This document shows, piece by piece, positions 1 to 10,914 of a stretch of 34,942 bases of DNA. Position numbers and translations under genes: made by a program. Position 1 is the first letter of the stretch, and each line of letters starts with the position of its first letter. The stretch comes from Bondarzewia mesenterica (Eukaryota; Basidiomycota; Agaricomycetes; Russulales; Bondarzewiaceae). The stretch spans positions 1 through 34,942 of the forward strand of contig SGPL01000357.1 of assembly GCA_004802705.1 (NCBI GenBank). Direction: 5' to 3'. The notes beneath the pieces are model-generated. The model did not search any database. It worked only from the letters and a program-made list of their open reading frames with translations, and was not told where the DNA came from.

Positions 1-1261
1 CAATAAGCTGATATATCATTCTCGTTGAGCCGCTGACCATCGTATGTTCGACCTACTCTCTGTCTCTCTCACCTTTTCATATTTTTATCTCTTTCTTGGC
101 TTTGCGGGCGTCTGCCATACGACAGAATATGTCTCCATGATCGCTTTCTAAAAGATATACCTTTCTCTGCACCGCCAAGCAAAGAAATGAGCACGTAGCC
201 GCCGCCGCACACAGGATGATAGAAGACTTCACTCACTTTCAACACCCTGGCAGTCTCATCTGTGTCACCTCCGGCCAACACACACAACCCGCCTCTCGCG
301 CGGACCGAGTTCAGCTGGCTCAGCGCATGTCAGGAGCGGGCCGCACGCCGAGTCGTAGCAAAGTCAAAGATATGTCCAAGATGACATTGAATCTGTGGAG
401 ATGAACAAATTCAGGAGCAACAGAGCTGAGAGCTCCCAGAGCGAGCTGGTCTGAGTCCCTTTGCGTAGAATTATAAGATCTGAGGCATCGTCTACAACAA
501 ACAGCAAATATAAGATGTCAGATTTCTTCAAGGAGACACAGGAATACGCCGTGTGCGTGGAATTCAAGATGGAGACATTTTTGAGGAGACAGTGATACGG
601 TGTGTTAGTTAGTTCATTCACTTGAGTTACTAGCCGCGGCAAGTACAAAAAAGGGAACTGCGAACACGAGGCTATGGTTCTTGCCGGACCGTGCATTTCC
701 TACAAATATGGCTACTTTTGTTTTTTTTGGATCTGAAATGACCTACTCTTGCACTTTGTCACGTTCGGCTTATTCGGTCCGGTAGGTCTGTGATGTCACC
801 AGGCCAAGCACTTACTGGTCGATGTCGACCTTGACCACGACCACAAACTTACCGATTGTACACGACACCATACAGTGAGTCCACATCGGCTTGTGTATAG
901 TAGTGGAAACGGTGTCGACGTACGATATGGCACACTGTGTTGATGATTCGAGTCACACATTTCCATCAAATCAGATGTGGGCATGCAATCTCGTTCCTAG
1001 TCGAGGACGAGATTAGATCACTTATCAGCGCCTTTGCCTCGAAATGGTGATTCAAACGGATCCAGCACCTTGAGGCGTTGAGGCGGCTGAACCTTGGCTG
1101 AACCATATGGACTCCTCGCGCTCCAGCTTCATTTTCGGCCGTCCTTGTGACCGCTGTTTCTTCTCCGAGTTTGCATGAGTTTACACAGAGCGATTCTTCA
1201 TCACCATCTTTCCATCTCATCGCTCACCCGCGAACTTGCCAGCCCCATCTAAAGGAGTATA
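1..1261. other. Upstream flank, no gene recognised
   Basis: No open frame here gives a recognisable protein and no exon chain could be built on either strand. The stretch immediately before 1262 must contain the promoter and 5' UTR of the deaminase gene, but no TATA box or known operator stood out. The left part may hold the end of a neighbouring gene cut by the window edge. Confidence 0.5.
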
Positions 1262-2474
1262 ATGCGTACGTCCCCCCACCGTTACAATCCAGCGTTCTCT
1301 GATAGACAAACTATCCAAACGTATAGGTCTCATCATACGTGACGATCCCTCGGCGGTGGGCGACTACATCGCCAACTACATCGCGAAGAGGTCCGTCTCA
1401 TCGTACATTAGATGAACCTCTGATGATCTAGCGTTCATTAGGATCAATAACTTCAAGCCCACTGCTGAAAAGCCCTTTGTGCTCGGTTTGCCGACCGGCT
1501 CGTCACCCATCCCGACGTACAAGGCGTTGATCAAGCTTGTGAAGGACGGAAAGCTCTCGTGCGCACATCGTCTATTTCCCAGTTTCCTGTCCATTCTCAT
1601 CACCTGGGCTAGCTTCAAGCATGTCGTGACGTTCAATATGGACGAGTACGTCGGGCTCCCGAAGGAACACTCCGAGTCGTACCACACTTTCATGTTCCGT
1701 GAATTCTTCTCTCACGGTACGCCCCTTTGTCGTCTCTACCAAAGTAAAACCAATCCTAATGCACGCGTTCGCAGTCGACATCCCGCCGGAGCAAGTCAAC
1801 ATCCTAGATGGCAACGCGAAAGACCTGATCGGGGAGTGCAACAAATATGAGGCGCGGATCAAGGCGCGTGGCGGTATCGAGCTCTTCCTCGGTGGGATCG
1901 GCGAGGATGGGCACATCGCGTTCAACGAGCCCGGGTCGTCCCTTGCGTCGCGCACGCGCATCAAGACGCTCGCGTACGACACCATCCACGCCAACGCGCG
2001 CTTCTTTAATAATGATATCGCCGCCGTGCCCCGCATGGCGCTCACCGTTGGCGTCGGCACCGTGCTCGAGGCTCGCGAGGTCGTCGTTGTTGTTACGGGC
2101 CAGCGGAAGAGTCTCGCGCTGAGCAAGGCCATTGGTATTTATTGTCTTCTACCTGTCGCGCTGAAGCTCTTGGATGCGTCTGATGCAAGATCTTGAAATT
2201 GCAGAGGAAGGCGTTAACCACCTGTGGACGCTCTCCGCTTTGCAGATGCATCCGTGGGCGCTGATTGTGGTCGACGAGGACGCGACTGCAGGTACATTAA
2301 TCTTACTTCTCAGAATGAAATTGTTTGCTGAGTGCCGTATCAGAGCTGCACGTAAAGACGGTTAAATATTTCAAGTCTATTGAACGCGTGCAGGATGAGG
2401 TCGAACAGAGACATGCTGAGCTTCGTGCGCAGGGTCTTCCCGAGGGAGATCAACAGGTCGGGAGCATGGAATGA
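1262..2474 (+). CDS. Glucosamine-6-phosphate deaminase (NagB type), seven exons
   Basis: This enzyme converts glucosamine 6-phosphate to fructose 6-phosphate and ammonia, the last step of N-acetylglucosamine (chitin-derived) catabolism in the cytosol. Exons: 1262-1265, 1327-1390, 1442-1558, 1613-1716, 1775-2134, 2205-2291, 2344-2474. All six introns are GT-AG, 51-70 nt, and the joined frame is 288 codons plus TGA, slightly longer than the ~266 residues of bacterial NagB. Visible motifs are LGLPTGSSP (about 37-45), [13 protein letters not shown] (69-81, catalytic Asp72) and [11 protein letters not shown] (139-149, with Asp141, His143 and Glu148 at the family's catalytic numbering). The C-terminal extension after the conserved KTVKYF is acidic and polar. 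The start is fixed by a 4-nt first coding exon (ATG C) followed by a consensus GTACGT donor, giving MRLIIRDD as in homologues. No frame damage is seen. It is the only apparently functional gene in the window. Confidence 0.95.
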
Positions 2475-3035
2475 TGGTGCGTAGAATGTTTTGATTCCCT
2501 GTAGCAGTTAGCAGTCTCGTAGCGATATATCAAAAGGCATGTAAAGTATAGTCATCAACCAATCCTGGGTCCTTTAGACACCACCGTTTTTGCTCCAGAG
2601 CATTCAGTTCTTTTATTTTCTTCTTCCAACTCAGACGTAAAATTCTTCATCTGTATCCAAAGCTTTGTGGATACTCTGATTTTTGATGTAATACGTGTTT
2701 TGCAAGTAGCAGCAAAACGTCGATTGCGGTGCAAGCCCAATTCTGGGTAGCGCTGTGAATGCTATAAATCGAATTTTATGCTCGTTGGCGGGCATCTTGG
2801 GATGTCTGTTGCTCTGTACACATCTCTTTCTTTGCATTTGCAAAAGGTTTTGTGAGAAAGTGCGAAAGAACGTGCCCACTGTTACAGACTGTTACGTGGC
2901 TTGCCTACTTTATCTGAGCCGGCCGGCTAACTTGCGGGTTACACTGGCAGTCGAGCTGCTCACACTCTCTTGCTCACTCTGTAGCTACATACCTGTTCAA
3001 GCGCAAGTATTCAGAGTCTTTGACTCTGTCTCAAC
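2475..3035. other. Intergenic, probable 3' UTR and promoter region
   Basis: Between the deaminase stop and the SLP1-like start. The open frames here do not resemble known proteins. It should contain the deaminase terminator and the promoter of the downstream gene, but no specific element can be named. Confidence 0.5.
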
Positions 3036-4250
3036 ATGCACCCTGTACTTGTTCTGCAAGTCGCCCTTCTTGCTCTTATTTTCGCAGCACCTGCTCTAGC
3101 GATCCCCACGACACCCTACGACCCATTTCATGACCTGGCCGTCTTCGCACCCAAACCTCCAGAGCTACCCATCTGCTGTCTGAAGCCCTTGACCCCGCTG
3201 GAGCCCGTGAAGGAAGAACCTTTCCTGTCGTTCGAGGAGTGGAAGACAAAGCGGCACATGGAGAAGGATGCTGCCGCCGTGCCCAGTCGAGCGAGCTCTG
3301 GCGGCCCAACGAGCGAGTCTGCAGCGGAGGCATCATCGCACGACGCAAGCCCGTCGCCCATCGCTGGTACCCAGGATGTTGCAGACCACGCACACCCACC
3401 GAGCGAGCTATTGTCGCCATTATCGACGGAACTTGACGGGTGGACCGTTGTAGGAACGTATGTCGGAAAAAAACGTGCGCGGGGTGCGGGTGCGTGAGCT
3501 CACTTCGGGAGCGGGCTGTGTACTAACCTTTCACAGTCTTTCCACCCTCCGACGTCGATTCGAGACTTCTATCGCTTCATCCACACTATGGCAATGAACT
3601 GTCCGATCTCCCTGTTGAGCGTGTACGGCCTGACACATTTGGAGCAATGGAAGTGGGACATCTGCGAGGTGGAGAGTAGAGCCAAGTTAGAGCAGAGTGT
3701 GCCCGTCGAGGTGAGCGATGCGCCGGCCACTGAGCACGTCATGGTCGAGTCCTGGATGCCGACAACAAACGTTACGGAGGTGGCTGATCGCGCGGAACAC
3801 ACGGTACACATACTCATCTCATAGCCAAGTACTTATGCCCCACATTTAGAAGCTACTCACGTCGTTGACGTTGGAGAAACACAGAGTTCGACTGGATATA
3901 CCGATGACACGAACTCATCTACAACTACCGACAACACAGCATCATCCGTCCCACCACCTCCGCCGTCCATTCCGACGCACATTGCTTCTAGCGGTAAATC
4001 TATCTATGGAACTATCGTGAATCGGCTTACGGCGCTGGAAGCCAACATGACGCTGTATGCGAGGTATGTGGAAGAGCAGACAGGAGGAATCTGAGAAGTT
4101 TTGAGGTGGCTTGGGGAGGACATCGGTAGGCTAGAGGGAATGGAAAGGCGCAGGTGGTGGTATACTAGTGGTCAATGCACGATTTAGAGAAGCAAAGGCG
4201 GAGGACGGAAGTCGAGCAGAAGGAGTTACTCACCAGGGTCAATGTTGGAT
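3036..4250 (+). pseudogene. SLP1/SUN-like ER membrane protein, SUN core deleted and frameshifted
   Basis: SLP1-type SUN-like proteins are ER membrane proteins; yeast Slp1 acts with Emp65 to protect soluble ER proteins. The first exon (3036-3457) encodes a clear signal peptide (MHPVLVLQVALLALIFAAPALA region) and the family hallmark FLSFEEWKTKR at about residues 65-75, and ends at VVGT, where the SUN domain normally begins. A good intron follows (3458-3536, GTATGT donor, TACTAAC branch site, CACAG acceptor). The next exon lands at once on the very end of the SUN domain: an HYGNE piece in one frame, then CPISLLSVYGLTHLEQWKWD in another (about 3585-3660), so roughly 100 residues are missing. Later segments, GKSIYGTIVNRLTALEANMT (about 3992-4050) and EKQRRRTEVEQKELLTRVN (about 4186-4245), match the coiled region after the SUN domain but need a frame change and cross a TGA after EEQTGGI. 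Gene identity is firm; exact exon ends after 3660 are not. Confidence 0.75.
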
Positions 4251-5857
4251 GCAATTTTATTTATCGATCCATATTCTTTGTGGTGTATTTATCTTTCATG
4301 TGCCTCAAAGCAACCTCAAAGCATTTTATTATATTGTACAATTATGGAATGCTAGTTCGGACAGTTTAAAGGAGAACGGGGCCAGTGCAGCAAAATGATG
4401 ACTAAGCGAGTGAACCGCTGGTTGCGACGCGTTGGGCACTTGAGCCATAGGTGTAGTGATTGGTAAGAAAAGAATTAATTAATTTAAATTAATTCAAAGA
4501 GGGGGAGGAAGACAATTGTATCTTTATTTCCAGATTATCCATCGNTTNAATTCTTGCTCAAAATTTGATCTGATGTTTGGCAATGTATTGTATATTAGAT
4601 TGCCAAATTCTGAGAGTTTCATGGTTAACCCTTGGACATACAGATTAACTTTTTTGGTGTTAAGCATAAAAAGTGTTTATTTTTTTGTTTCACAAGGTCT
4701 ATTTACAAATAGGCAAAACAAATATCATATAAAATAATAACAGTGTTCAATATCTACAATATCTACATTTCTTGCTTAAAAGTCTTTGAATGAATGTGCA
4801 GTGCACATTATTTAATTATCTCATGCCTTTTGATAAAGCAGAAAAAGCATATCAAAAAGTGCTTAGAGCGGTGCTGCGCGGCCTCTAAATTTTTGACAAA
4901 GTATCTATATTTTTTTTAAAAGGACCTTGTACTCATATGAGAATGAGCAGAATGAGTCTGCATAACAAGAATCTTTTCTGAAGTCAAAATAGCATTCAGG
5001 CCTTGTATTATTTGTCAGAGTAGTTAATTATTATTTTATGAATCATACATAATTTTTGAGGACTTTCTTGGGGCTATATACATTGTGTAGAAAGAAGAAC
5101 AGGCCTTTGAGTGTTCAAGTGCTCATACTGCAGTTGCCCAGAATAGGTGTTTGTGTGAGTTATTTTTTATTTGTTCATAGTTAAGTCAATTCAAACTCAG
5201 CCAGCTCCTGAATCACTACATTTATCGCTCAACTGCCACGCATTGCACAGTCGTCACCTTGCATCTCTCCACCCGACAATATAACAGTCCATACTAGACA
5301 AAAATCAATGTTTTATGTACATGATATGCCCTTTTTCATATTTATAGCATTATTTTTAAATATCTAGCCAGATATCTATCTATATAGCAGTATCTAGCAA
5401 AATCTACCAATATATAGCAAGATATAGTATGATCTTATAGTAAAATCTTGTCCATCCACAAGATTTTTTTAGGATTTAACAATATCTACACTCATATATC
5501 TTGCAAGGTTTAGCTGAAAAGAGGTAAAATGTGCAAGATATAGTAAGATCTAGCATGAGACTCAATATTGCAATATCTAAGAGGGGTTAGATATAGCACT
5601 ATCTTCATATATCAACTCAAATCTATCAAAATCATGACATATGTATACAGTATAGGACAACACAATGGGCAAATTTAACTCGTGACTCTAATATTTTCTG
5701 TCACACAAAACACATTCAAAATTTTATAGACGTGTGTACATTTATCATTAGAATGCTATAAAAAATGATGTAGTGAAGGAAGTGATACTACGAAAGATAT
5801 TTGAGTAAGTATCGTGGCGGGAGATATTGCAGCTGAACCACCAAACACAACGCTGTG
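4251..5857. other. AT-rich intergenic DNA
   Basis: From about 4400 the base composition turns strongly AT-rich and no coding segment is recognisable. Two ambiguous bases sit at about 4545-4548. The sequence reads like decayed repetitive DNA; a degenerate short repeat occupies about 5340-5640 (listed separately). Confidence 0.5.
5340..5640. repeat. Degenerate AT-rich short repeat (ATATCTAGCA-like)
   Basis: Variants of a 9-12 base word such as TATCTAGCA, AGATATAG and AAATCTA recur many times on both strands without a fixed period. It reads as a decayed low-complexity array rather than a coding or structural element. Confidence 0.5.
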
Positions 5858-6174
5858 TGTTGTGAGAGATAATCTATAGAACGAGCAAACATGAGAACCA
5901 AGCTCAGTTGTCCGTCTCATAGGAGGGAATAAAATGACTGGATTGGCTGTACCTATGAAACGAGCAAACACGAGAACCAAGCTACGAGTAGCAGTAAGTA
6001 TGAGTAGCGTAAGGAAAAATAAAGTATGGAGCTCACCTCAGTCGTCCGTCTCGTAGGAGGGAATAAAACGACTGAGGGAGCTCTGACTACAGCTCGACAC
6101 TGATAAACTACTCAGGAAAGCCGGAACCGATACAGGCACAAAAATTAGTGTGAGTTGAGAGATCTGACATAACA
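5858..6174. mobile_element. Diverged solo LTR related to the copia LTRs at 28132 and 33098
   Basis: The segment starts TGTTGTGAG and ends ATAACA, matching the TGTTGG...TTAACA ends of the copia LTRs. In the same order it carries the same internal building blocks: an ACGAGC...AGAA...AAGCT block, a CAGTYGTCCGTCT...GACT block, GGCTGTACCTA, a second copy of the first block followed by ACGAGTA, then GCTCACCTCAGTCGTCCGTC and a second copy of the second block. It is far too different from the 343-bp copia LTRs to be the same subfamily. No coding sequence of such an element lies beside it. The five bases on either side (CTGTG and GGCCA) do not form a target-site duplication. Confidence 0.65.
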
Positions 6175-6476
6175 GGCCATGACAATGATCACCTCATCCA
6201 GTAAGGCGACCTCTTACTTCAACACTGTGCTTATGTAACAAGATGATGAATAGAAGTTATAGAACACAATCTATGATTGTGTCATTTTGCCTAAATCGAG
6301 CTGCTCAGCTTGATCCCTGTCAGAGTTGACTAGGTTGTGATAGAAGCATTGCACGAAGCTGTTCACTAAAATTCAGAGGAATGCTTTTGACCTGTATGAT
6401 ACTGTGTACATAAAAAAAAACTAGGAGTTACAGCTTACTTTATATTTTAGACAGCTTTCTTCGCAAAACAAATTTC
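6175..6476. other. Unassigned spacer
   Basis: Between the solo LTR and the 3' end of the left Helitron. I see no gene, repeat or structured element in it. Confidence 0.4.
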
Positions 6477-6509
6477 ACTTGTTAGGAGAGGGCCACTGCG
6501 TTGCACGGC
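6477..6509 (-). other. Helitron copy 1 3' terminal hairpin and end
   Basis: On the minus strand GCCGTGCAACGCAGTGGC (6492-6509) can fold into a stem with an AAC loop and one bulged G. It is followed by CCTCTCCTAACAAGT, after which similarity to copy 2 stops. A short hairpin about 10 nt before the terminus is the usual Helitron 3' signal. The CTAA inside the end fits the CTRR rule, but the shared sequence extends five bases further (CAAGT). Confidence 0.6.
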
Positions 6510-6685
6510 ATGAACAATTCCCCCCTCTTTTTAATTTAATTTTAAAACTTCATTAGACATCAGATTTCTGAATAACTCAATACTGAAGGTGATCTTCCAT
6601 CTAATGAGTGCAATTGAGTTTGTGTAATCTCTAAATACATATTTTCAAATATGCATTTTTCATTTACAGATGTACCATTATATTT

Positions 6686-7390
6686 CTATACATTGCAATC
6701 TTTGGAAATTATCCTTGCAGTAAAGTGATTGGATCCCCAATAAATAATCCCTCTCAATTGATATATAGTTGTGTCAATCATTATGTTGAAATCAAAGTCT
6801 CTAGCTATTTGACTAATTTTTAAGTGAAAAATCATAGGTAGATGTTTAAATTCAGCTGTTCTTTGAAATTTATTATCACAAGGTACACATAATCTTTCAT
6901 CTTTTCTATCTAGTAATAATTTTATAATAGCTGCAGTTGATAAATTTTTATGGCTCAAATCAGTATGCTATAAAGAACTTGTGATTGATGTTTCTTCAAA
7001 TATAGTATTACATTGTTGACACCATAACTGAATTGATCCATATAATGATCCAGGCTTACGTTGAGACATTATTCTACATAAGGCATAAATGTCTATACCA
7101 ATTGTTCCAGACATGGGAAATGAATTTTTATCAGCCTTATTCAATTGAAAATGTAGATTATCTCTTGCTTCATTGATATCTACATTCATTTTAATCATTC
7201 TTTCAATCTCTTTAGTCAATGTATTTAATAATGGGTATTGCTTAACTTTGTGCTTCCATGTGTCTTTATTTTCATTATATATATGCATGTATATTGTAAA
7301 CAAACTATCATATGCACAGCTCCATGTTGTAGCTTTCCACTTGAATCCAACTAAACTTGTTTGTGAAGAAACTTGAATTCTACTTTTTTT
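6686..7390 (-). pseudogene. Helitron copy 1 C-terminal cysteine-protease-like domain
   Basis: Minus-strand frames give WKATTWSCAYDSLFTIYMH (Cys codon 7316-7318), then, after frame breaks, a region ending RGIIYWGSNHFTARI (His codon 6725-6727). A Cys in an N-terminal SCAYDSLF motif paired with a C-terminal NHF.A motif is the arrangement of ubiquitin-hydrolase-like (C19) papain-fold peptidases. A zinc-ribbon-like CxxC pair (QLWCQQC) and another (CVPC) lie between. The role in the element is unknown; a deubiquitinase-like or polyprotein-processing role is inference. The frame is interrupted between the SSL at 6968 and the HTDLSHKNLS that follows. Confidence 0.5.
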
Positions 7391-7397
7391 TTCTTCT

Positions 7398-7907
7398 TTA
7401 AGCTACTACCAGATTTTTCTTCTTCAAATTGCGCTTTTCTAAAATCTCATCATCTAATTTGATTTTTTTAGATTGTGTTATAGTGTCAGTTGTCTTTCTT
7501 TTCTTTGATATCTTTCTTTTATCAACACTTAATTGCTCAAGATGTGTAGAACCTTGTGCAGGTACATATGTATATGCTAAATTTGTGCTTGCATTGTTCA
7601 ACACATTTTGATCATTATCAACAGCTGATGCAGATGCTGTTGGTAAAGTTGTCTTTGACTTGAATATTACCTTCCATTGCAAGTTTACATTTTCAGATTT
7701 TTCTAAATTTGAAATAAATGGATTTGACTTAGTCCATTTCAATGAATGATGAAGATATTGTGGCACATAATCATTGCCTTTCCATTGACGATACGCAGTA
7801 ATAAGCTGATATCTTGTTTGACCTTGAACATGATATGGTAGCTTTTCTTCATATTGTAAAGTTGTAATTTTATCTAATAACTCTAGCTCTCTAAACTCTT
7901 GATGCAA
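7398..7907 (-). pseudogene. Helitron copy 1 basic linker after the helicase
   Basis: The open segment begins HQEFRELELLDKITTLQYEE and contains a Tyr/Trp-rich stretch (TRYQLITAYRQWKGNDYVPQ). It ends in a strongly basic tail (KRKISKKRKTTDTITQSKKIK) that could serve as a nuclear localisation signal. It corresponds to the N-rich stretch of copy 2 at about 21960-22450. It joins the helicase core to the cysteine-protease-like domain. No separate function is recognised. Confidence 0.55.
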
Positions 7908-9591
7908 GTCACCAGCTTTTAATCCCCCTGTGATTTTTTTAGCATCAAACCCTTGTATAAGTATTGTTCCTTATAAAGTTGACCCACGAGATAAACATGT
8001 ATAAAATGATTGATGTGAGGAACAATTTTGTGGATCAACAACATTATATGGTCTTGTTCTTCCTTATGATGCAAAATCTGTCATTGCAAAGTTTGGTACC
8101 AAAGGAACTTGAGTTCATTTAATATTGACTATTTTACCATTAGACAATTCACACTTAATATCAAAAGTTTGATTTGAAAGAGGAATTACATTTAATGGTA
8201 AGCCATCAAGTTGTATTGCAGTTGGTGGATTTATTAACTTTATAAATACTGTATTCAAACATAGATGTTCATCATCTATTTTATCTTCTTTCCAACCAAC
8301 TATTACTCCTTCAGCTCCATTTGTTACACAACATTCAGTTGCTTCATTACGTTTAATCATCACTGGCAATCCTATACATAACTTTAATATTCCAGGATGA
8401 TGTTCACTACAAGCATGTGGCAAATTCCAAATTTTGTTTTGCAAATCATCAAGAATTTTTATTTGTGTTACGAAGTAGATCAGTGATCTTTTTTGCATGT
8501 TGTGTTTTTTGATCATTATTATTTAAAGAAGCCCACTTATTAACTGAATAAAATGTTAAGACTTGTTGATTTGACTCTTTTACAAATCGCTCTATGCCTA
8601 GTTTATTTATTTTATCTCTATGTACATTATATGATGTTATAATTGAAACATCATGAAAGTTAGAGTCAGCTAGCTTTAGATTATTAATTCCTCTTCCTGC
8701 AATTCTTAAATTCAATAAAGCAACATCAGCTTTTGTGCAATCACGATACTGCATATTTTCTAAAGCTTTCCTAAAATTCTGATCTTCTTTTGATTGATTT
8801 ATTTGCCTCATATTTTATCTCAGAATGACAACTGTTGTAAATTTATGCCAAGTAAAATTTCCCATAGCTTTTTGGTGATTCAAATAGCTATTTGTATGAT
8901 GTATTTGAGAAAAAGTCACATTGCGACTATATAAAGATGGCACTGCACCAGGTGGTGGAAGTTATGCAAAATCACCTGCACATATCATGTTGATTCCACC
9001 AAATGCATAATTGGGTTCTTCTAAAGCCTTGCACATTTGCGCTGATATATTGTATAAACTTTTACAGTCAACTATAGATATTTCATCTAAGAATATATAA
9101 TCAACATGTTCAAGTCTTGCTTTTATATTAGCAATTGTTTGCATATTATTACTAACACCCCAACCTGCAATACCAAGGACTGAATGATATGTTGATCCTA
9201 AAACTTGAGCAGCAGCAGAACCAGTTGGTGTTAAAACTAAAAAGCGATATGATTCATTGTTCATGTTGAAAAAATGAATTAATGCTTTTATGACTTGTGA
9301 TTTTCCTGTTCCTGTCATATCTCCTAAATACATTTTAAGTTGATCTCCATTTTGTTTTACTGCATGATTTGCAACAATATGAAATGCTCGCTCTTGCTCA
9401 CTATTCAACTTGAATTGTATGACTGTATCATCAATAGTTTTTTGTTTATCATTAAATTGTGCCTTAAAAGAATGAGTTAAATAAGCTTTATCTATAATTT
9501 TCACCTCATTTGGATTCAAATTTAATAATAAAGTCTTGCGCTTAAATCTTGAAGGTACCTTAGCAGCTTGTTCTTCACGATTTGCAATCAC
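7908..9591 (-). pseudogene. Helitron copy 1 PIF1-like helicase domain
   Basis: This is the SF1B helicase that unwinds DNA during rolling-circle transposition. In the segment starting at 9591, Walker A is GDMTGTGKS (residues 90-98), an LTPTGSAA motif is near 120, Walker B is FLDEIS (167-172), and motif III begins ICAGDFA, where a TAA interrupts GDFxQLPPP at 8962. The segment starting at 8811 continues with the SKEDQNFRKALENM region. The segment ending 8115 holds LPVMIKRNEATECCVTNGAEG, the usual PIF1 C-terminal region, and SRGSTL, whose continuation is cut by TAA. Copy 2 has CAA at the GDFA stop, so that stop is most simply a C-to-T change. Confidence 0.8.
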
Positions 9592-9597
9592 TTGATT

Positions 9598-10359
9598 TCA
9601 CTTGTTACTCAATACCTGCTTCCATTCATTTGCTGTATGCTCATTTCCAGTATACAATAAATTATTCTTTAGTACATTTGTAGTGTTCAAATCAGGTATT
9701 TTATCAAGCCATCTACATGTTTTTAATACATGATCTATGACATTCATTTGATGTAAATGATTTATGGCTCGCTTGCTTAAATCGTTCCATTCATCATTCA
9801 ATTGTTTNTGTGCAGAGTCTATGTCATTCCAATCCAATGTTTCATGAATATTATTTTCTTGATCAAAATCATTTATTTGCTCTGCAGTAAAACTAAAAAG
9901 AAGTCCTTTTTTAGATTTATTCTTTCTTTGTGAAGAAAAATCATCACGTGCATCATTACATTCATATTTCAGATGCATAAATTTCATGATTTCTTCTTGT
10001 CTATCTGTAAACACATGAGATTCAAACCCTTTATTCCATGTGTCCTTTGCTATTTTTAAATCAGTACCTGATCACCATGGCTTGAACAATGTTAACATTG
10101 TTTTGCAATAATCTTCTCTGCTACCTTGATCACGTCTGGGCAATGTGCCACCTACAAAATTTAACACTTTACTTTGACTTTCAGAGTGAAGGATTGATTT
10201 ATGAGTTTCTCTTTGTGGATGTGGATTAATATATTTATATTTATTTTTACTTTTCTCTTTTGTATCATGCTGATGTGAGATTTCTTTTTCAGATTGTGAA
10301 CTATCTTCTTCTTGACTAATTTTTGATTTTTTATGTTTCATTTTAATCTTATTTGTCAA
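9598..10359 (-). pseudogene. Helitron copy 1 Rep-helicase linker
   Basis: Two minus-strand segments (10072-10359 and 9598-10014) include HSESQSKVLNFVGGTLPRRD, FTDRQEEIMKFMHLKYECND and a Lys/Glu-rich tract. Both have close counterparts in copy 2 (19660-20270). They form the charged linker between Rep and helicase in this family. Frame breaks lie between them, and an ambiguous base sits at about 9809. Confidence 0.6.
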
Positions 10360-10498
10360 TCATGTCCAATCATACAAGTTTATATGATTGTATATTTCAG
10401 AATGATATATATAATCAGATACCATTGAAATATCAATGTAAGTATCATTATCACGACCTATTACAACTTTTTCTTCATATTTTTCATTATTAAGATCT

Positions 10499-10914
10499 TC
10501 ACAATCTTACACTACTTTTTTTTACAAAGTTTCTCCAATAAAATGGATAAAATTCAAAGTTTGTATAATGATCAGGATGTCCTAATAAATACAAAGATGC
10601 CATTGGTCCTCCAGTTTCTGCTTTTATAGATAATGTATTAACCAGTTGAATTAGTAATTTTTGTGCTTTTTCTTTTTGCTCCAAAGTTCCATTGATCAAT
10701 TCTATATTTCTTTCAAAAATTGCTTTGATTGTTTCAAAGATAACATGTGTTTTTAAAGGTGTTTTGACTATATAATCAGCTACATATGCAATCACAGCTT
10801 TAATTGCTGTACTAGATAATAAACTTGTGACATCAGTGTTGCATCGTAATAAATAAGTTAAACAAGGAGTGAAAGTATTTATCCAAGCTTCACCTTTCTT
10901 CATTTGAATATATC
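10499..10914 (-). pseudogene. Helitron copy 1 Rep domain, C-terminal part with Y-x3-Y motif
   Basis: The segment KKGEAWINTFTPCLTYLLRC... contains AYVADYIVK, two tyrosines three residues apart, matching the paired catalytic tyrosines of Helitron Rep nucleases. It ends with PFYWRNFVKK as in copy 2, then a frame break. The upstream HUH part is absent because the element is cut at 10914-10917. The piece is near-identical in layout to 18960-19370 of copy 2, where TGT (Cys) here corresponds to a TAG stop. Confidence 0.75.

Larger units (their letters stand above)
6477..10914 (-). mobile_element. Helitron copy 1, 3' half only
   Basis: Reading on the minus strand, the segment carries the end of the Rep domain, a linker, a PIF1-like helicase, a basic linker and a cysteine-protease-like C-terminus, then a terminal hairpin. 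It aligns in reverse orientation, with many substitutions, to about 18950-23393, so it is a second copy of the same family. The 5' half (N-terminal region and HUH motif) is missing: similarity stops at 10914-10917, where gypsy integrase sequence begins. The protein frame is broken repeatedly. The copies differ too much to be a recent inversion or an assembly mirror. Helitrons transpose by rolling-circle replication. Confidence 0.85.

Noticed and set aside
364..696. 110-residue minus-strand frame near the left edge
   Set aside because: No domain, no splice partner and a composition typical of chance frames.
2755..3099. Open frame with hydrophobic N-terminus (MNAINRILCSLAGILGCLLL) upstream of the SLP1-like gene
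   Set aside because: It runs through the start of the SLP1-like signal peptide in another frame and has no recognised similarity.
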